A stretch of 64,000 nucleotides of DNA from Beutenbergia cavernae DSM 12333 (GTDB lineage Bacteria; Actinomycetota; Actinomycetes; Actinomycetales; Beutenbergiaceae). The notes beneath the pieces were generated by a model. That model had not been told where the DNA came from. It saw only the letters and a list, made by a program, of their open reading frames with translations, and searched no databases. Numbering within the stretch: the stretch's first letter is position 1; every line of letters begins with the position of its first letter. Below are positions 25,864-33,132 of this stretch, in pieces. A program made the translations under genes and the position numbers. The stretch is from NCBI RefSeq assembly GCF_000023105.1, contig NC_012669.1, positions 434,001 to 498,000 on the forward strand. The letters run 5' to 3'.

Positions 25864-26172
25864 TCACTCCCAGTTCCACTGGCCGTCGAGACGGGCCTTC
25901 GCCGCCTCGTCCGTCGAGGCGTACGTGGCATGCACGTACCGCAGCTCCTCCGACGCCCCCTGGACGGTGTTCGCCCCGTCGACGAGAAGATCGTGGATGC
26001 GAGTGCGGACCTGCTCGTACTGCTGGTCGAACCCGTCCCCGAGGAACGTGAACGCCCGCTCCACGACCCCGAGCCCGTTCACGGAGTTGGCGGCCGATCT
26101 CAGTCCGTTCGCGACCTCGTACCAGAGCACCGCTTCCTCGGCGAGTGCCTCCATCGCCACCTCGTACGTCAT
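25864..26172 (-). CDS. EspC-like small ESX-associated protein
   Basis: A 102-residue helical protein resembling the T7SS EspC family: an N-terminal helix with WYEVANGLRSAANSV and a C-terminal half with the conserved YVHATYASTDEAAKARL segment, which fits the YxxxD/E-type export signal used by type VII secretion. It would pair with a partner helix-turn-helix protein, most simply the 219-residue neighbour. Assignment rests on pattern recognition of the family. Confidence 0.65.
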   Translation of the reverse strand: MTYEVAMEALAEEAVLWYEVANGLRSAANSVNGLGVVERAFTFLGDGFDQQYEQVRTRIHDLLVDGANTVQGASEELRYVHATYASTDEAAKARLDGQWNWE

Positions 26173-26183
26173 GGCGCCTCCCG

Positions 26184-26936
26184 TCAGCCGAGCAGGCCGA
26201 GTCGGTCGGCGACGGCCATCGGGTCCTGGAGCTCGCGCGCTAGTCGCTCGAGGGGTGTCGCGTCGTGAGAGCTCCGCGCGGCGGCTGCGGATGCCTCGGC
26301 CCGCGCTGCGACGATCGCGTCCGTCGTGGCGAGGGAGATCGCGAGCGCCGACTGCCCACGCAACCAGTCGCCGTCGTAGGCGACCTCGAGCAGCTGACCC
26401 TGAGCATCCGCCGTGGCGACGACGCCGCCCTCACGGTGCCCGTCGTAGCGCGCGCGTCGTCGCGCCTCGAGGAGCTCGCGGCTTTCCCCCAGCGCGTGGA
26501 GTGCCTCGTCGACGACGCCGTTCAGCCTCGAGGCGACGGCCTGCGCGTCGACCGCCCCGGCCGGGCGCTCGGCGAGGATCTCCCGCAGCCGGCCGGGCAG
26601 CGAGTCCGACGTCGGCGGCATCGGCCGCGTCGTCGGCGGAGCGTCGCGCAGCCGCTCGCCGGTCATGGTGAGCGCGGTCCTCAGCCGCGCGACCTCCGCA
26701 GCACGGATCGTGTCCCGGACGACCTGACCGAGCTCCTCCGGGCGGTAGTGGTCCGGCCAGTCGGCGTCCACGACGAGCGAGACGATCGCGCCGTCGTGCC
26801 CCAGCTGCACGCTGACCGAACCAGTGTCATCGGTCGCCTCAGCGAGCGTGCCCTCGGCGTCGACCGCCTCGGCGACCTGCTGCACTCGGTCGAGCGACTC
26901 CCGGATCTCGGCGATCCTGTCCAGCTCGATGCTCAT
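26184..26936 (-). CDS. YbaB/EbfC-like protein of a type VII secretion module
   Basis: A 250-residue protein. Residues about 1 to 95 resemble YbaB/EbfC family proteins found beside ESX genes (SVSVQLGHDGAIVSLVVDADW, then RPEELGQVVRDTIRAAEVAR); a second, similar half seems to follow at about 135 to 215 (GVVATADAQGQLLEVAYDGDW), so the gene may be an internal duplication. Start 26936 is chosen for the GGGGGAA ribosome-binding site; an upstream ATG at 26948 or 26954 is possible. It is the first gene of the three-gene set. Confidence 0.6.
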   Translation of the reverse strand: MSIELDRIAEIRESLDRVQQVAEAVDAEGTLAEATDDTGSVSVQLGHDGAIVSLVVDADWPDHYRPEELGQVVRDTIRAAEVARLRTALTMTGERLRDAPPTTRPMPPTSDSLPGRLREILAERPAGAVDAQAVASRLNGVVDEALHALGESRELLEARRRARYDGHREGGVVATADAQGQLLEVAYDGDWLRGQSALAISLATTDAIVAARAEASAAAARSSHDATPLERLARELQDPMAVADRLGLLG

Positions 26937-27086
26937 GCGTTCCCCCATCCCCACCAGCCGTGTTCGGAACTCGACGACGCTACGTCGGCGCCTCAGCCCC
27001 TGGCTGGTCCAGTTGGCCGTCCCAAGAGGGGACCACTTCGGGTGGAGGGACCCGCACGGCAGCGGCGGTCGCGATCAGCCGGACGC

Positions 27087-28598
27087 TCAGACCTCGGCGG
27101 GGCCTGCCTCGGCCGCTGCTGCTCGTAACGCCGAGGCGAGCGCTGCGAGCGCACCGCGGAACTCGTGCTCGGCCGGCGTCGCGAAGCCGATCACGACACC
27201 CGCGCGGCCCGCGGGGACCGGCCCGAACCGCGTGAGCGCCGGCGGCGGCGAGACGCCGAGCCGGGCGCACGAGTCCTGGACGGCCTCGACGGTCGGCATC
27301 CCCGGACGATCGCTCCAGGTGAGCACGACGTGCAGGCCACCGATCCCGCCCTGGATGTCTGCCCACGGGGCTGCCATTCGGACGGTGGACGCCAGCGCTT
27401 CCCGACGCCGTCGGTACGCGAGGCGGGAGCGGCGAACGTGTCGGTCGTACTCGCCAGAGGTGATCAGGTCGTCCAGGGTGAGCTGGGTGAGCACGCCCGC
27501 CTGCTGATCGAGGTTCCGCTTCGTCCGGACGATCTCGCCGACCCAGACCGGCGGTGCCACGACCCAGCCGAGCCTGATCCCGGGCGCGAGAGTCTTGCTC
27601 ACCGTGCCGCAGTACGCGACGTGCCCCGGTTCCAGGCCCTGCAGGGCACGGTGCCGCCCGCGCGGGTCGGGGAACTCCCCGTCGTAGTCGTCCTCGACGA
27701 TGAGCCCACCGGACGTCCGCGCCCACTCGATCACGGCGCGACGTCGGGCTGTGCTCAGCCGGGCGCCGGACGGGTACTGATGGGCCGGCGTCAGCAGCAC
27801 CGCCGTCGCGCTCGTGGAGGGCAGTCGGGCGACGTCCGCCCCGTCCTCGTCCAGAGGAAGCGTCAGGGTGCGCACTCCGGCCGTGTGCACGACGACGGTG
27901 TGGTGCCAGTGGCGTTGCTCCTCGAGGGCGAGCACACCGCGGCGGGAGGCGATCACCCGGGACAGCACGGCCAGCGCCTGGGTGAATCCGGAGCAGACGA
28001 CGACCTGCTCCGGATGGCACACGACGCCGCGCACCCGTCCGAGGTACTCGGCGAGTGTGTGCCTCAAGCCGGGATCGCCACGGCTGTCGATGTATCCCAG
28101 GCTCCGCGACGGAGCGGCGAGCAACGCACGTCGCGCGGCGGCCGCCCACGCCTCGCGGGGGAATGCCGACACGTCGGGCGAGCCGGGCTCGAAGCTGTAC
28201 CGGAAGGACGCGATCTCCTCCAGCCTGCTCCCGATGTCGATCGGGGCCACGTCCGGACCGTCGCCGGCACGGTCGGCGAGCCACGTGCCGGAGCCCTGCC
28301 GGGTCGCCAGCCAGCCTTCCGCCACGAGCTGCGTGTAGGCTTCGGTCACCGTGTTGCGGGAGACGCCGAGGTCCTCGGCCAGGGCGCGGGAGGACGGCAT
28401 CCTCACACCCGCACGAAGGGCGCCGCTCCGCGCCGCCGACCGGATCGCCTCCGCGAGACCCGCGCTCACCCCCTCGCCCCGTCTCACCACCGTCCGCAGG
28501 TCCTCGGACCACGATCGTGCTCGGTCGTCGGGGTCGTCACGCTCCGTCCCGATCGTGAGCAGGTCGAGCTCACGCCGGTGGCGCGCGTCGCTCGTCAT
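27087..28598 (-). CDS. MocR/PdxR-type GntR regulator with aminotransferase domain
   Basis: A 503-residue protein. A GntR winged helix at about 45 to 105 (MPSSRALAEDLGVSRNTVTEAY) is fused to a class I aminotransferase fold with D303/D304 in VEDDYDGEF and the PLP-binding K335 in SKTLAPGIRLGW. MocR proteins sense PLP and regulate vitamin B6, GABA or taurine genes. No such target gene is adjacent. A palindrome at 28635-28652 lies in its promoter and may be its own operator. Confidence 0.9.
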   Translation of the reverse strand: MTSDARHRRELDLLTIGTERDDPDDRARSWSEDLRTVVRRGEGVSAGLAEAIRSAARSGALRAGVRMPSSRALAEDLGVSRNTVTEAYTQLVAEGWLATRQGSGTWLADRAGDGPDVAPIDIGSRLEEIASFRYSFEPGSPDVSAFPREAWAAAARRALLAAPSRSLGYIDSRGDPGLRHTLAEYLGRVRGVVCHPEQVVVCSGFTQALAVLSRVIASRRGVLALEEQRHWHHTVVVHTAGVRTLTLPLDEDGADVARLPSTSATAVLLTPAHQYPSGARLSTARRRAVIEWARTSGGLIVEDDYDGEFPDPRGRHRALQGLEPGHVAYCGTVSKTLAPGIRLGWVVAPPVWVGEIVRTKRNLDQQAGVLTQLTLDDLITSGEYDRHVRRSRLAYRRRREALASTVRMAAPWADIQGGIGGLHVVLTWSDRPGMPTVEAVQDSCARLGVSPPPALTRFGPVPAGRAGVVIGFATPAEHEFRGALAALASALRAAAAEAGPAEV

Positions 28599-28634
28599 GT
28601 CGGTCGAGGTCCGATCATCGGGAGACCACCCACG

Positions 28635-28652
28635 CTACTCACCGGTGACTAG
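28635..28652. promoter_or_regulatory. Palindrome in the MocR promoter
   Basis: CTACTCACCGGTGACTAG is an 18-bp palindrome with one mismatched pair around TCACCGGTGA. It overlaps the -10-like TAGCGT (complement of 28632-28637), about 35 bp before the MocR start, a good position for autoregulation. Confidence 0.5.
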
Positions 28653-28706
28653 GCGACCCTCCCGGAGAACTGGCCGGTGTCGTTCGACGTCATCCGTGAA
28701 TCTTCC

Positions 28707-29618
28707 TCACGCCTCCGCCTCGGTGGCGCGCGGCGTCAGACTCCGGCTGTGCGGCGTCCCGGGTTCGGGTGTGGACCAGGCGCCGAGCACCTGGAGGGCT
28801 TCGTAGTCAGGGGATCCGGGTTCCGCCGTCAGGACGGTGAGCTGAACGCCGGGATTCCCGACGACGTCGAGCCCGTCGTAGTGCAGGGTCAGCTCGCCGA
28901 CGATCGGGTGGTGATAGCGCTTGGTGCCGCTCTCGTGGTGCCACACGTCGTGGCGTCCCCACAGCCGGCGGAAGTGGTCGCTGCGGGTCGACAGCTCGCC
29001 GATGAGGTCGTGGAGCTCCTTGTCATGTGGGACGCGGCCCGCCTCCGTGCGCAGCTGAGCCACGTTCATCGCGGCGGCCGTGTCCCAGTCCGGGTAGAAC
29101 CGGCGGGCGACCGGTTGGAGGAAGATGAACCGCGCGAAGTTGGGTCTGACCGTCGTGCTCGTGGCGATCAGCTCGTCCATCAGAGCGCGGCCGAGCGGAT
29201 TCCACGCGAGCAGGTCCGTGCGGCCGTTGCCGACGAGGGCAGCCGCCGTTCCCACCGAGTCGAGGAACCACTGCAGGGTCGGTGAGGGGCGCCAGCCGGT
29301 TGTGCCTCGCTCCTGCCTCGGTGAGCCGCCGCCAGCGGCGCCTGCCCGATCTGCGAGGCGGTACAGGTGTTCGCGCTCGGCGTCGTCCATGAGCAGTGCT
29401 CGCGCGATGCCGTCCAGCACTGCCGGCGAGGCGCTGCCGAGTCCCCCGCGCTCGATCCGGGCGTAGTACTCGACGCTGACTCCGGCCAGCGCGGCGGCTT
29501 CGCCACGTCGCAGGCCCGGCACGCGCCGGTCGTCGCCGCGCTGCAGGCCGACCCGCTCCGGATCCACCCGGGCGCGTCGTGTCATGAGGAACTCGCGGAC
29601 CTCCGCACGGTGATCCAT
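28707..29618 (-). CDS. XRE-family regulator with MmyB-like ligand domain
   Basis: A 303-residue regulator. Helix-turn-helix at about 28 to 75 (LRRGEAAALAGVSVEYYARIERG) and a PAS-like MmyB domain at about 105 to 280, where members are thought to bind a fatty acid or similar ligand. In actinobacteria such regulators commonly sit beside a short-chain dehydrogenase they repress; that partner is not here. The neighbour across 101 bp is the divergent cyclophilin-like lipoprotein. Confidence 0.9.
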   Translation of the reverse strand: MDHRAEVREFLMTRRARVDPERVGLQRGDDRRVPGLRRGEAAALAGVSVEYYARIERGGLGSASPAVLDGIARALLMDDAEREHLYRLADRAGAAGGGSPRQERGTTGWRPSPTLQWFLDSVGTAAALVGNGRTDLLAWNPLGRALMDELIATSTTVRPNFARFIFLQPVARRFYPDWDTAAAMNVAQLRTEAGRVPHDKELHDLIGELSTRSDHFRRLWGRHDVWHHESGTKRYHHPIVGELTLHYDGLDVVGNPGVQLTVLTAEPGSPDYEALQVLGAWSTPEPGTPHSRSLTPRATEAEA

Positions 29619-29719
29619 CCCTCGAGGGTAGGACGGCGTCGAGCACTCTGAGATGCCCTGTCAGGACACGTCAGCCCCGGGACTCCCGCGCGCGTGCAGC
29701 CGGCGGTTCTGATGGGTTC

Positions 29720-30166
29720 ATGGCACAGGGAGCTCGGCTCGTACTCGCAGCAGCGCTGCTTCTCGGCGTGTCGGCGTGCTCCCCGAACGTCGCCGACTCG
29801 ACCGCAGCGGCGGAGGTCCGCGTGGAGGACGACGCCGTTGCCGCGCAGCTGACCGAGCAGCTCCCGTCCGACCACATTCTCTCGTTCGACAGCAGGATGG
29901 GCACGGCGCAGGTCGCTGCCCTGCCGCAGCCGCTCGACGTCCGGGGTGATGCCATGCGCAGTTACCGTGCCGGCGACGTCGTCTACTGGTCCACGGAGCA
30001 GGCGCTCGTCATCTTCCTCACCGACGGCTTCGCCGTGCCGGACGATGGCGTTCTGACCCGCATCGGCGCCGTCGTCGACGGGATGGACCAGCTCGTCGGG
30101 TGCGAGCGGGACTGCCGTGTCCATTTCGGCGCAACCTCCTCGTCGCTCGGCCGTGGCGGCGGGTGA
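29720..30166 (+). CDS. Cyclophilin-like fold lipoprotein
   Basis: A 148-residue protein with a lipoprotein signal (LLLGVSAC, acylated C20). Residues about 50 to 125 match the cyclophilin-like family found as small secreted proteins: LPQPLDVRGDAMRSYRAGDVVYW, then ALVIFLTDGFAVPDDGVLTRIG. The last 25 residues carry two Cys in GCERDC. Prolyl isomerase activity is not assured in this family. It is divergent from the XRE regulator and 188 bp before the end of the next gene, a gap in which I see nothing. Confidence 0.72.
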   Translation: MAQGARLVLAAALLLGVSACSPNVADSTAAAEVRVEDDAVAAQLTEQLPSDHILSFDSRMGTAQVAALPQPLDVRGDAMRSYRAGDVVYWSTEQALVIFLTDGFAVPDDGVLTRIGAVVDGMDQLVGCERDCRVHFGATSSSLGRGGG

Positions 30167-30354
30167 GCGGGCCCGCAGTGGTCACTCGACGACGTCGCCG
30201 GTCACCTCGCCGCCTTCGAGCCGTGGGCGCGTTGGATGCGGTCGGGTCGCTGGTTGGAGCCTCGGACACTGCCGGGCGGACCGTTGACTGCGGCGTGGGC
30301 CCAGCCGAGCCGCATCCGGCGCCGGCCGCCAGGACGACGGCGATGACCGTGACG

Positions 30355-30798
30355 TCAGGTCTGAGCTGGTTCAGGTGACCTAGGAGCTGGCGACGGATGT
30401 CCGGTGCGAATGGCCACCGTTGACGTGGCCGCGGCGACGACCCAGATGAGTGGGCCCGAGAGCCCTGCGGCGATGTCGACGTGTCCGGGCACCACCATGA
30501 CGGCTACGAAGGCGGCATCGATGAGACCGAGGACGACAAGGTTGAGCCAGTAGCCGAATCGGTCGTTGACGCGGTTGCAGAACCAGCCAATGGCGATCGC
30601 CTGCGCGCCGAAGACGCTCGCGCAGACGAAGAACATCAGGCTCTCGGCCTCGAGTTCACCGGCGGCAGCCGCGCCCTGTCCAATCTTGGGAACCGCCATC
30701 GAGACGCCGAGCCCCAGATGCAGCAACCCCCACAGGATGTAGGCGGCCGCGCCAACCTGAGCCCAGCGGGAAGGACCCCTCGATGCCGTAACATTCAC
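30355..30798 (-). CDS. Four-helix membrane protein divergent from MarR
   Basis: A 147-residue protein with four transmembrane segments (AAYILWGLLHLGLGVSMAV; LMFFVCASVFGAQAIAIGWF; YWLNLVVLGLIDAAFVAVMV; LIWVVAAATSTVAI). The opening WAQVGAAAYILWGLLHLGLG is common in a widespread uncharacterised family. GTG 30798 is 7 nt from TATCTT (complement of 30806-30811), indicating a leaderless transcript. Its start is only 3 bp from the start of the divergent MarR gene, so it is very probably the MarR target. Confidence 0.72.
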   Translation of the reverse strand: MNVTASRGPSRWAQVGAAAYILWGLLHLGLGVSMAVPKIGQGAAAAGELEAESLMFFVCASVFGAQAIAIGWFCNRVNDRFGYWLNLVVLGLIDAAFVAVMVVPGHVDIAAGLSGPLIWVVAAATSTVAIRTGHPSPAPRSPEPAQT

Positions 30799-30822
30799 GC
30801 CGTGAAAGATACACGACGTGTA
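30795..30822. promoter_or_regulatory. Two MarR-type operator palindromes over divergent starts
   Basis: TTCACGCCGTGAA at 30795-30807 and TACACGACGTGTA at 30810-30822 share the form T-W-CACG-N-CGTG-W-A; centres are 15 bp apart. They cover both GTG starts and the TATCTT -10 of the membrane-protein gene. The opposite -10, TAACAT, is at 30789-30794. Binding would block both promoters. Confidence 0.7.
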
Positions 30823-31299
30823 CGAGCTGTCCAAGCTGATCCTGCCATCGAGACCGCCCTGTCGGCCACCCGCCAACTGCACGCAGCGACCGAGGAGCTC
30901 CTCGACGCCGCGGCCGAGCGCTATGGGATCAACCGCAACGACCTGCGCTGCCTGGAGATCCTCGACCGTGAAGGGCCGATGCAGCCCGGCCGGCTCGCTC
31001 AGACCAGCGGACTGAGCCCAGCGGCGATCACCAAGGTGCTCGATCGACTCGAACAGGCCGGCTACGTCATACGCATGGGCCAGGGCGCGGACCGGCGCAC
31101 CCGACAGGTGCGGACATCCGACCGTCACGCCCGCAAGCGGCGCGACACCTGGCAGCCGGTCGTTGCTGCCGCCACGACAGTCTTGGCTCAGCTGAGCCCG
31201 CCACAGCTCGATCTCCTCGCCACCACCCTCACCGACCTCGCCCAGGCCAACCGGGAGAGCGCCCAACGCCTACGACAGTCTGAACCGCCCCGGGTTTAG
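30802..31299 (+). CDS. MarR-family transcriptional regulator
   Basis: A 165-residue winged-helix repressor. The core NDLRCLEILDREGPMQPGRL - AQTSGLSPAAITKVLDRLEQ - AGYVIRMGQGADRRTRQVR is the MarR helix-turn-helix and wing with the DRR motif. GTG 30802 lies 7 nt after TAACAT, so a leaderless transcript is likely. It should repress itself and the divergent membrane-protein gene through the palindromes covering both starts, and release on binding a small ligand. Confidence 0.9.
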   Translation: MKDTRRVRAVQADPAIETALSATRQLHAATEELLDAAAERYGINRNDLRCLEILDREGPMQPGRLAQTSGLSPAAITKVLDRLEQAGYVIRMGQGADRRTRQVRTSDRHARKRRDTWQPVVAAATTVLAQLSPPQLDLLATTLTDLAQANRESAQRLRQSEPPRV

Positions 31300-31300
31300 T

Positions 31301-31316
31301 GGAGGGCGCGCCCTCC
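31301..31316. terminator. 16-bp perfect palindrome after the MarR gene
   Basis: GGAGGGCGCGCCCTCC immediately follows the MarR stop codon. It could form a short stem or cruciform but has no loop or T-run. In the rest of 31300-31531 the only other candidate signal is TATAGT at 31428-31433, a possible -10 for the next gene. Confidence 0.35.
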
Positions 31317-31531
31317 CAGCGGCGATTGCGCTGGGTGGTGAAGGACCAGCTCGAGCTCGTCGACGGTCCGGAACGAGCCGTCGATCTTGACGCACCTGTT
31401 CTCGTCAGTGCGCCGAGCGCGGGTCCCTATAGTCAGCGGCATGCCGATGGCTTCGGTCGGCCAGATCGCGTAGGTCGCCGGGCGGCGCCTCGTGCGATCG
31501 CCAGGGTTTGGTCAAGACCCGGAGGTGCAGC

Positions 31532-32518
31532 ATGCGCGTCGTGGCGTTCGTCCTGACCGTGGTGGGATTGACCGTCCTCACGGGGTTGGCGGGCTTGGGC
31601 ATGGTGGTCCAAGCGGACCGCACCGACCCGCTCTGGCTATCCGTATCCGGCGCTGGTGTCGCACTGGCGTTCTCTGGGCCGGTGGTCCTGGGCAGCCTGG
31701 CCGCGTGGTGGCAGCTCCGCGGGTCCTCGGACTCCGGCCGCTACTACCGCCTCTGGCGCAACGTGGCCACGGCGGGCACGGTCCTGGGCGCCGCGCTGGT
31801 GGTGGTCGCCGGCTTGGCGATGGGTGTCCCCATCTGGCTGCTCTTGGTCATCGCCGTCGTGGCGCTCGGACTGCTGATCGTCGCGGTGCCGGTCGGAGAC
31901 CGGGTGCGCCGGTCGGCCGATGCCAAGGGTCGGGTCACAGACGCCTTCGCGCCCGATACGAGCGACGACACGCGCCGTGTGATCCGGAGGACCGCGCTGA
32001 CGTTTGCGATCACCCTCGTCGTGGTGGCTGCCGCCTGGATCCCGCTGACCGTTATGACGGGGGAGGAGCCCAACGACCTCCGGTTGGCGATGGCTCTGTC
32101 CGGGTTCCCGTTCATCGCGGCGAGCCTCGCCTGCAGCTTGTCGGCGCTGCGGCTGAACCGACGCGTCCGCGAGGTCACCGGACAGGACTTCGGCCGCCTA
32201 CGCGCCATCGCGCGTGTGGTCCTCAAGGGCAAGGATGACGAGCTCGATGAGCTGGGCCAGATCGCGGCCGCGAGGTACGCCGCCCTCGCACCGGCCACGC
32301 TTGGGACGCAGCTGGGCTCCGTCGCCCTGCTGTACGTCGGCCTCGCGCTCAACATCACCTCGCAGGCGCTCGGCGGCGTGATCCCATCGACGATTCCGCT
32401 CGTCATGCTCGCCGTATTGGCAATCGCCCTCGCCGTCGTCATCCCGCTCCAGCTCCGCAACATCCGGCGCGCCAGAAATTACGCCGCTGAGCACCGCGAC
32501 CTCCTGAGCAACAGGTGA
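31532..32518 (+). CDS. Multi-pass membrane protein, unknown function
   Basis: A 328-residue protein with eight or so hydrophobic segments: pairs at about 5-70, 80-125, 155-215 and 265-315, separated by charged cytoplasmic-type loops (for example KGKDDELDELGQIAAARYAA). I do not recognise a family. ATG 31532 has GGAGG 6 nt upstream. It stands alone between the MarR gene and the DoxX group. Confidence 0.7.
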   Translation: MRVVAFVLTVVGLTVLTGLAGLGMVVQADRTDPLWLSVSGAGVALAFSGPVVLGSLAAWWQLRGSSDSGRYYRLWRNVATAGTVLGAALVVVAGLAMGVPIWLLLVIAVVALGLLIVAVPVGDRVRRSADAKGRVTDAFAPDTSDDTRRVIRRTALTFAITLVVVAAAWIPLTVMTGEEPNDLRLAMALSGFPFIAASLACSLSALRLNRRVREVTGQDFGRLRAIARVVLKGKDDELDELGQIAAARYAALAPATLGTQLGSVALLYVGLALNITSQALGGVIPSTIPLVMLAVLAIALAVVIPLQLRNIRRARNYAAEHRDLLSNR

Positions 32519-32569
32519 CACAGCCCAGCGACGGCGGCCCGACGCGCGGCCGGTGGGCTCGGAGGGTGA

Positions 32570-32596
32570 TCTGACACTGTGCCCGGCGGCGTCGTC
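32570..32596 (+). promoter_or_regulatory. Candidate ECF-type promoter before the DoxX genes
   Basis: TCTGACA (32570-32576), 16 nt, CGTC (32593-32596). It matches the motif at 18232-18258 in spacing and -10, and 5 of 7 bases of TGTCACA. A start near 32603 would give a leader of about 32 nt before the ATG at 32635, like the leaders of the two ECF genes with this motif. Confidence 0.45.
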
Positions 32597-32634
32597 GTAG
32601 TGGGTAGGAGAAGGACGCTACGAAGGAGATCGTC

Positions 32635-32733
32635 ATGGAACCTCGCATCGACCCGCACGCGAACGCAGGGCGGCTCACCGCGCACCGAGCCGCAGCGACC
32701 AAGGCTGCGGGCGCGAGCCTGGGATCACGATGA
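32635..32733 (+). CDS. 32-residue ORF coupled to doxX, possible remnant of an AhpD/CMD gene
   Basis: GAAGGAGAT stands 7 nt before an ATG and a 32-codon frame ends in TGA overlapping the DoxX start (ATGA), so it looks translated and coupled. The first ten residues (MEPRIDPHAN) resemble the start of carboxymuconolactone decarboxylase/AhpD-like proteins that are common partners of DoxX and ECF41 sigma factors; the rest does not. It may be an internally deleted copy or a short leader peptide. Confidence 0.45.
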   Translation: MEPRIDPHANAGRLTAHRAAATKAAGASLGSR

Positions 32734-33101
32734 ACCTCGCCTTGTGGATCACGGCCGGGCTGCTCGCGCTCGCGTTCCTGGGGTCGGGCGCCGTGAAGCT
32801 CGTCAAGTCACGTGACGACGTCGTCGCGGCCTATGCGTGGGCTGAAGACTTCTCGAAGGGGCAGATCCGACTCATCGGTGCGGCGGAGGTGCTGGGTGCC
32901 GTGGGGCTGGTCCTCCCCCCGGCGCTCGGCACGATGACCGTTCTGACTCCCGTTGCGGCCGCAGGCCTGGCTCTCTTGATGGTCGGCGCCGTGATCGTGC
33001 ACCTCCGTCGCGGTGAGACGAGCAAAATCGGGTACCCGCTCGTGCTGTTCGTGCTTGCCGCTGCGCTGTGCGTGCTCCGAGCGGGTCCGTACGCCTTCTG
33101 A
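32730..33101 (+). CDS. DoxX-family membrane protein
   Basis: A 123-residue protein with four transmembrane segments, opening LWITAGLLALAFLGSGAVKL and continuing IRLIGAAEVLGAVGLVLPPA, both usual for the DoxX/DoxD-like family. Relatives act with oxidoreductases in membrane redox or thiol stress functions. It overlaps the small upstream ORF by 4 bases and precedes the FAD monooxygenase by 31 bp, so the three are likely one transcript. Confidence 0.85.
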   Translation: MNLALWITAGLLALAFLGSGAVKLVKSRDDVVAAYAWAEDFSKGQIRLIGAAEVLGAVGLVLPPALGTMTVLTPVAAAGLALLMVGAVIVHLRRGETSKIGYPLVLFVLAAALCVLRAGPYAF

Positions 33102-33132
33102 CCGACCCTCGTCCGTAGAACGGCCACAGCCC

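Noticed and set aside
24980-27000. Genomic island integrated at tRNA-Ser(GCT)
   Set aside because: No integrase and no repeated tRNA 3' end were found, and the type VII genes lie on the 5' side of the tRNA.
30481-31299. A longer 272-residue start for the MarR regulator
   Set aside because: The extra N-terminus is antisense to the membrane protein and has no family similarity; GTG 30802 has a -10 at the leaderless distance.
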